DNA of 64,000 nt, taken from NCBI GenBank assembly GCA_002943765.1, contig PQWQ01000007.1:2978501-3042500 (forward strand), written 5' to 3'. The first letter of the stretch is position 1. Each line of letters begins with the position of its first letter. Positions 62,089 to 64,000 of the stretch are shown here, one piece after another. The position numbers were made by a program, and so were the translations under genes. The stretch is from Psoroptes ovis. Its lineage: Eukaryota > Arthropoda > Arachnida > Sarcoptiformes > Psoroptidae. The notes beneath the pieces were generated by a model. That model did not search any database, was not told where the DNA came from, and saw nothing but the letters and a program-made list of their open reading frames with translations.

Positions 62089-64000
62089 TGTTGAGATTTT
62101 TTTATAATAGAAGAAATAAAACTTTGATCAGAACTAAAAAATCTTAATGTAACCGAATAATTGTAAATGAAATTTCTTCTTCTTCAATTGTTGCAATCTA
62201 TCAAAAATTGAAATACGAATTAAAATCACAAGTTGATTACTTGTTTTAACTTGACTTGTTTTTGCGAATGCTTCCAGAGTAATTCCGATATGATCTGATA
62301 TATCGAAAATCCGTCAAATTTTAAATTATCTATTCTAGAACTTTCTTGTGATATGAAAAAAATTCGAAAATGACAAAGCAAATATCGAAACAATGTAATG
62401 AAATTAATGAGTATTTGTGATTAGTTGTTCGAGTTCGACTAATTGTCGAATTAATTTACATGGTTCCAATTTAGATTCATATTTAAATTGTGAACGTTGT
62501 TCATGTTTTAATTAATTAATCGTTTATGTTATTTGATTTGTGTTGTGAAAATTTAAGTTAAAAAATTGGTTACGTTCTTTATGAATTTCACGATTAAAAT
62601 TCCATAGAAAAAGTTCTAGAAAAAACGGTTGTAAAAGCACATGTCAAAAAGTTCGATTAACAACCGTCCACAAAAAAATTAAAGAATTAAGTTAAAAATT
62701 GATTGTAATAGTTTGTTTTAGTTTTAATTAATGTAGAACAACAAATGATTGTAAGCTTTTCCATTTTTTGTAATAATGCTTGAATAATTTGTAATCCTTT
62801 TTATAAATTTAGCAATAATAAAATTGATAGTTATTGATGGTTTTGAATTGATTAATTGATTTAAAATTGATGTTTTGGATTGATTCGGAACCTTTAATGA
62901 AAAACCAGTCGTTTTCATTACAATTTTTATTATTGAATCATTTGCAAGTATAAGAAGATAAGAACAAATTTTTCACGAAGTCAGCAACAAGTAAAGAAAA
63001 TCAATCAAGAATTTAAAGTCGAAATTTCAATAAGTTAAAATTTATCATTGACAAGAACATAATTTGATCAAAAATCCAAAAATGGAAGAAGTCAAAAAGC
63101 AATTAAGAATAATAAGAAGAAATATTACAAAAGGCATTAACAACAATTTTGAATTAGAAAAAGCGCAAGATCTAAAGACAAAGATGTTGGAATTGAATGA
63201 TCAATTATTGGATTTATATATCGCCAGTGATGAAGAAATTTCTTTAGAAAATGAAATGAAAATGGATTATTATAAAGAAAAAATAGATAAATTTATTAAA
63301 GCTAAAACAAAAGAAGACAGTGTCAATCCTGATGATGAAAATAATGATAATACCAATCAAACAAATGGAATTAATAATAATTTGAATCAAACAAATGATA
63401 ATAACACAAATGTTGAACAAAATCCACCAGTGGCAAGTCATCAGCCAGTACAAGAAGCAAGTCACAGCGTAACATCGAATCAACAAGAAATAAGATCATC
63501 TGAATCCATCAACCAAGTCATCAACATAAATGAAATTCCAAAATTCTCCGGTAAATATATAGATTGGTATACATTCAAGAATCTTGCCAAGCCCATGATC
63601 AACAACAGCAACATAAGCGAAATTCGAGCAAAGAATTTCCTGGTCCAATCACTTGACGAAGTATCTAAACGTAAAGTAATGCGATTACTTAATTCCAACG
63701 CATCTTTGAATGAATTGTGGAATAAATTGGAACAAGAATATGAAGATGAAGAAAAATTTCTGAATGAATGTAGACATGAGCTATCCAAATGTCCACAAGT
63801 TAGAAATGAAAATGATATCGTTGGATTAAGATCGGTCAAGTTAGCAGGCGAAGCAGTCCTCGGTGCAATCGAAAGCTTGGACAACATAAATAAAATGACA
63901 GAAGGTACAATGATCGATTCAATTGCTGAAAAATTCTATTACCGCGGTAACCGCGAAATAAGTGGTAAATCAAAATCATTTAGAGATGCGATCGAAAAAA
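62089..64000 (+). mobile_element. BEL/Pao-type LTR retrotransposon, 5' portion
   Basis: A gag frame with a BEL/Pao-type domain runs off the window end. Upstream, TGTTGAG at 62089 and GTCAGCAACA ending at 62989 make a plausible 901-bp LTR with TGTTG/CAACA terminal inverted repeats, 92 bp before the gag ATG. No convincing tRNA primer site follows 62989, and an alternative LTR end at ACA|TGG (62458/62459) is possible, so the LTR limits are tentative. The second LTR lies outside the window. Confidence 0.55.
63082..64000 (+). CDS. Retrotransposon Gag (DUF1759-type), 3' end off window
   Basis: Open frame of 306 codons from ATG with no stop before the window end. The N-terminus is a charged helix (MEEVKKQLRIIRRNITK), followed by an Asn/Asp-rich linker. 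From about residue 150 the sequence INEIPKFSGKYIDWYTFKN matches the core of DUF1759 (pattern LPKF.G....W..F), the Gag domain of BEL/Pao elements; further typical parts are KNFLVQSLDEVSKRKVMRLL and LNELWNKLEQEYED. In an intact element this would continue into protease, reverse transcriptase, RNase H and integrase. The uninterrupted frame and balanced composition, unlike the surrounding DNA, suggest a recent insertion. Confidence 0.85.
   Translation, partial: MEEVKKQLRIIRRNITKGINNNFELEKAQDLKTKMLELNDQLLDLYIASDEEISLENEMKMDYYKEKIDKFIKAKTKEDSVNPDDENNDNTNQTNGINNNLNQTNDNNTNVEQNPPVASHQPVQEASHSVTSNQQEIRSSESINQVININEIPKFSGKYIDWYTFKNLAKPMINNSNISEIRAKNFLVQSLDEVSKRKVMRLLNSNASLNELWNKLEQEYEDEEKFLNECRHELSKCPQVRNENDIVGLRSVKLAGEAVLGAIESLDNINKMTEGTMIDSIAEKFYYRGNREISGKSKSFRDAIEK

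Noticed and set aside
62459..62476. TGGTTCCAATTTAG as a retrotransposon primer-binding site
   Set aside because: It starts with TGG after ACA, but its complement does not resemble the T-arm end of a tRNA; left as an alternative only.
63244..63887. Minus-strand open frames at the window end
   Set aside because: They are antisense to the retrotransposon gag frame.
1..64000. tRNA, rRNA and CRISPR features
   Set aside because: Scanning by eye for T-arm consensus, rRNA-like blocks and regular direct repeats with spacers found none; small tRNAs could still be missed without a covariance search.

Overview
The window looks like nuclear DNA of a small arthropod, most likely an acariform (astigmatid) mite. 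It is strongly AT-rich, most introns are 57-72 nt with GT-AG ends, and the proteins are animal ones (tankyrase, JNK, DEG/ENaC channel, ABCC transporter, GILT thiol reductase, peritrophin). Many proteins carry Asn/Asp/Ser/Gln-rich stretches. Genus is not determinable from the sequence alone; the mite assignment is inference. Exon models below were spliced by eye, and each multi-exon model closes in frame.

Layout. 1-1949 (+): the 3' end of tankyrase (SAM plus PARP catalytic domain), cut by the window edge. 2365-12893 (-): two complete but diverged M13 (neprilysin-type) zinc endopeptidase genes with a small secreted Cys-rich 27 kDa-glycoprotein-like gene between them; a decayed third M13 fragment lies just beyond the first. 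12.9-19.4 kb: AT-rich non-coding DNA with one possible orphan exon. 19414-24570 (-): a DEG/ENaC channel, a small four-helix membrane protein, and a Thr-rich mucin/peritrophin with three chitin-binding domains. 24.6-30.7 kb: mostly non-coding, with a myristoylation-type mini-ORF and a possible terminal exon. 30690-39663 (+): a small charged Ser-rich protein, an unrecognised 543-aa protein with a possible dead retropepsin fold, and a nine-exon ABCC (MRP4-like) exporter. 40007-44809 (-): a candidate amidated neuropeptide precursor and a four-exon GILT with a C-terminal membrane anchor. 44.8-58.5 kb: about 13.6 kb with no recognisable gene. 58465-60087 (-): JNK with a long low-complexity N-terminus. 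61.6-64.0 kb (+): a broken mariner transposase and the 5' part of a BEL/Pao LTR retrotransposon that runs off the end.

The genes do not form one pathway. Several products are secreted or at the cell surface (M13 pair, 27K-like, peritrophin, channel, GILT, neuropeptide), but nothing in the sequence shows they act together. The observations most worth checking are the structured hairpin just after the UAG stop of the 543-aa gene, the possible inactive retropepsin in that protein, the M13 relic, the membrane-anchored GILT, and the single-copy RFamide-type peptide precursor.
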